Assembly (NCBI RefSeq): GCF_016429155.1
Contig: NZ_JAELUC010000004.1
Location: 1-64,000, forward strand
DNA from: Pedobacter sp. ASV12
GTDB lineage: Bacteria > Bacteroidota > Bacteroidia > Sphingobacteriales > Sphingobacteriaceae
DNA length: 64,000 nucleotides
Direction of reading: 5' to 3'
Shown here: positions 62,090 to 64,000 of the stretch, in pieces
How the letters are laid out: every line of letters starts with the position of its first letter
Numbering within the stretch: the stretch's first letter is position 1
The notes under the pieces: generated by a model
The model's input: only the letters and a program-made list of their open reading frames with translations
Told to the model about the DNA's origin: nothing
Database searches by the model: none
Program-made: the position numbers and the translations under genes

Positions 62090-62896
62090 ATGGCAGCTAA
62101 GAAACAACCAGGTTGGTTACACATTGCAATTTCCTGGGGCGCGAGTATAGTAATCCTTGGTGCATTGGCTAAAATCCTTCACATTGGAGGGGTATGGGCA
62201 AATTATTTAATTGGAGCTGGATTGGGAGTTGAGGCCCTATTGTTTTTCTTAACCGGATTTTTTCCACCAGAACCAGAATTGCCTTGGGAGCGTGTATACC
62301 CAGAATTGGCGCCTAACTATAACGGCGAATTGCCAAAAGCAACCATTAGGCCAGCCGCAAGTTCAGACGTTTCTTCAAGCGCTGCTTTAGACAAAATGTT
62401 GGAAGATGCCAAGGTTGGCCCTGAATTGATTGAAAGCCTGGGCAATGGCCTACGCACTTTTGGCGACAAGGTATCAACCATTTCAAATATGGCCGATACC
62501 GTAGTGGCCACCAACGAATTTACAGGTAAAGTAAAAACGGCTTCAGCCAGTTTCGATAACCTGAGCAACGCTTTTGACAGGGCTACCGAGCAATTGGTAG
62601 AAATGGGCAACAGCAATGCCGATACCAAAGCCTACCACGAGCAGGTAAACAATCTGGCTAAAAACCTTTCGGCCCTCAATGCCGTTTACGAATTGGAATT
62701 GCAAGGCTCGAGCGCGCACCTGAAATCGATGAACAAGTTTTACGAAAACCTTTCGCTGACGATGGGCAACTTTAACGATTCGATGGAAGATTCGAAACAG
62801 TTCAAGGATGAGGTAGGAAAATTGGCTAAAAACTTGGCTTCACTGAATGCGATTTACGGTAACATGCTTACCGCAATGAACCAACCACGTGTTTAA
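62090..62896 (+). CDS. gldL: Gliding motility/T9SS motor protein GldL
   Basis: 268 residues. Two membrane helices at about 8-30 and 35-58, with buried charges Lys28, His31 and Glu48, matching the region known to be essential for the proton-driven motor. The cytoplasmic C-terminal part (about 95-268) is a long heptad coiled coil with repeated NLxKNLSALN segments. GldL and GldM form the rotary motor in the inner membrane. 39 bases after gldK. Confidence 0.95.
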   Translation: MAAKKQPGWLHIAISWGASIVILGALAKILHIGGVWANYLIGAGLGVEALLFFLTGFFPPEPELPWERVYPELAPNYNGELPKATIRPAASSDVSSSAALDKMLEDAKVGPELIESLGNGLRTFGDKVSTISNMADTVVATNEFTGKVKTASASFDNLSNAFDRATEQLVEMGNSNADTKAYHEQVNNLAKNLSALNAVYELELQGSSAHLKSMNKFYENLSLTMGNFNDSMEDSKQFKDEVGKLAKNLASLNAIYGNMLTAMNQPRV

Positions 62897-62936
62897 TCAT
62901 TCATTCATTTTAATCGATCACTAAATCTAATTAAAC

Positions 62937-64000
62937 ATGGCTGGAGGAAAAGAAACGACAAGGCAGAAGATGATCAATATCATGTATTTGGTATTGTTGG
63001 CTATGCTGGCCTTAAACGTTTCAGACACAATCTTAAATGCTTTTAAGAATATCAATGATAGTTTGGACGCCTCTAAAACCAATGTAAGCACCAGCTTAGA
63101 TCAGCTTTTTACGGCATTTGAAAATTTTGAACTTAAAAATAAGCCAGAGCGTGCAAAACCGCTTTGGGAGGATGCCAACAAGGCAAAAGCCCTGGCAGAC
63201 GACCTGAATAAGGATCTGCAAAGGCTCAAGGACGAATTTAAAACCAAAGGAGAGGGTATTAACCCCGAAACCGGCGACTTAACCCTGCGTGATAACTTGG
63301 ACATTGCCCAAGGGATCATGATCAACAAAAAAGAAGGCGAAAAGCTGAAAGCCAAGATCAACGATACCAGGGCCAAACTGATTGCCTTATTGCCTCAAGG
63401 TTCTACCATTGCCGCTACTTTAGAAGCAAAAGATGCGGCTAAGCCCATTAACGGCAAAACCAAGTGGGAAGACATCAACTTTGGCGAGGGTACTCCTTTA
63501 ACTGCAGCCAATACCATTTTAACCAAAATTCAGGCCGATTTAAAAAACGCTGAAATTGAAGTGGTGAAGAAGATCTTTGGCAAAATGAGTGAAACCCAAA
63601 TGACTTTCGACAACTTTAAGGCAGTAGCCGTGCCATCAAGCAGCTACGTAATCCAAGGACAGCCTTACAAAGCCGAGGTATTCTTAACCGCCAGCGATTC
63701 GAAGTCTAACCCTGAAATTACGGTAAACGGAAGTCCGTTAGCGATAAAAGATGGAGTAGGAACTTATACCGGTGGTACAGGCAGCGTGGGTGTGTTTAAA
63801 TGGAAAGGTACCATTAGGGTTAAACAATCAGATGGTAATTACCTAACCAAGGAAACTCCTGAAATGACTTACCAAGTGGCCAAGCCATCGGCTACGGTTT
63901 CTTCTACCAACCTGAATGTAATTTATGCTGGTATTCCGAATCCGTTTTCAATTTCGGCACCTGGTTTCCCGCTAGAAAGCGTAAAGGCCAGTATTTCGGA
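62937..64000 (+). CDS. gldM: Gliding motility/T9SS motor protein GldM, 3' partial
   Basis: The first 354 codons; the frame runs off the window end. ATG 62937 opens MAGGKETTRQKM, the GldM N-terminal signature, then the single membrane helix (about 14-36; YLVLLAMLALNVSDTI) that sits inside the GldL ring. Then a periplasmic coiled-coil and beta domains (D1 and on) with YVIQGQPYKAEVFL and VNGSPLAIKDGVG. 40 bases after gldL. gldN should follow beyond the window. Confidence 0.95.
   Translation, partial: MAGGKETTRQKMINIMYLVLLAMLALNVSDTILNAFKNINDSLDASKTNVSTSLDQLFTAFENFELKNKPERAKPLWEDANKAKALADDLNKDLQRLKDEFKTKGEGINPETGDLTLRDNLDIAQGIMINKKEGEKLKAKINDTRAKLIALLPQGSTIAATLEAKDAAKPINGKTKWEDINFGEGTPLTAANTILTKIQADLKNAEIEVVKKIFGKMSETQMTFDNFKAVAVPSSSYVIQGQPYKAEVFLTASDSKSNPEITVNGSPLAIKDGVGTYTGGTGSVGVFKWKGTIRVKQSDGNYLTKETPEMTYQVAKPSATVSSTNLNVIYAGIPNPFSISAPGFPLESVKASIS

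Overview
The window looks like a stretch of chromosome from a Bacteroidota bacterium, most likely a Sphingobacteriaceae member near Pedobacter or Mucilaginibacter. The pointers are: SusC/SusD genes run by a FecI-type sigma factor and a FecR anti-sigma factor; an alternative complex III (ACIII) gene cluster fused to a cytochrome aa3 oxidase cluster; gldKLM (gliding/type IX secretion); promoter -7 elements of the form TAnnTTTG; and almost no Shine-Dalgarno sequences. The genus is an inference; there is no rRNA here to confirm it. The first 75 bases are not genomic: a poly-C run followed by the 19-base Nextera (Tn5 mosaic end) adaptor, so this is the raw end of a contig. The window's other end cuts gldM.

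Layout. 76-3129: two tandem M56 (BlaR1-type) membrane metallopeptidases, the first truncated by the contig end; the second carries an OstA/LptA-like tail. 3212-6839 (minus): a penicillin-acylase-family hydrolase and an Omp85-type outer-membrane barrel. 7028-8008: a bacterial deoxyhypusine-synthase-like enzyme. 8262-24846: the respiratory island, actABCDEF then coxB, coxA, ctaA, ctaB, two subunit III genes, a subunit IV gene, a SCO-like gene and a DUF420 gene. Together these should build an ACIII-aa3 quinol-to-oxygen chain with its own heme A synthesis and assembly factors. The SCO-like protein has lost all its copper ligands.

24919-34540: a nutrient-uptake locus (ECF sigma, FecR, SusC with STN domain, SusD, a HEFGH zinc metallohydrolase lipoprotein, a DUF4302 lipoprotein), most plausibly for peptide or protein substrates. 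34698-35648: an orphan lipoprotein set between two look-alike terminators. 35740-41000: small conserved genes (a CxxC membrane protein, DUF983, DUF2461, OmpA-like lipoprotein, rfbC, DUF4286, a long TPR protein). 41092-45428: a S9-peptidase-like lipoprotein that has lost its catalytic Ser and His, directly followed by a histidine kinase and response regulator; this is the best candidate for an undescribed sensing unit. 45498-48075: two divergent UbiA-like membrane proteins without the first Asp motif, and a methyltransferase. 48102-52493: a membrane metallophosphoesterase, a ChlI/MoxR-like AAA ATPase with VWA partner, and DUF2809.

52626-58586: mixed housekeeping and accessory genes (SnoaL-like, sugar acetyltransferase, cupin_8/JmjC-like, fasciclin, SDR plus sterol-desaturase-family pair, hemW). 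58690-60442: DUF4271 and hemD. 60719-end: gldK, gldL and the start of gldM, the core of the gliding and type IX secretion motor.

No tRNA, rRNA, CRISPR array, transposase or phage gene was seen.
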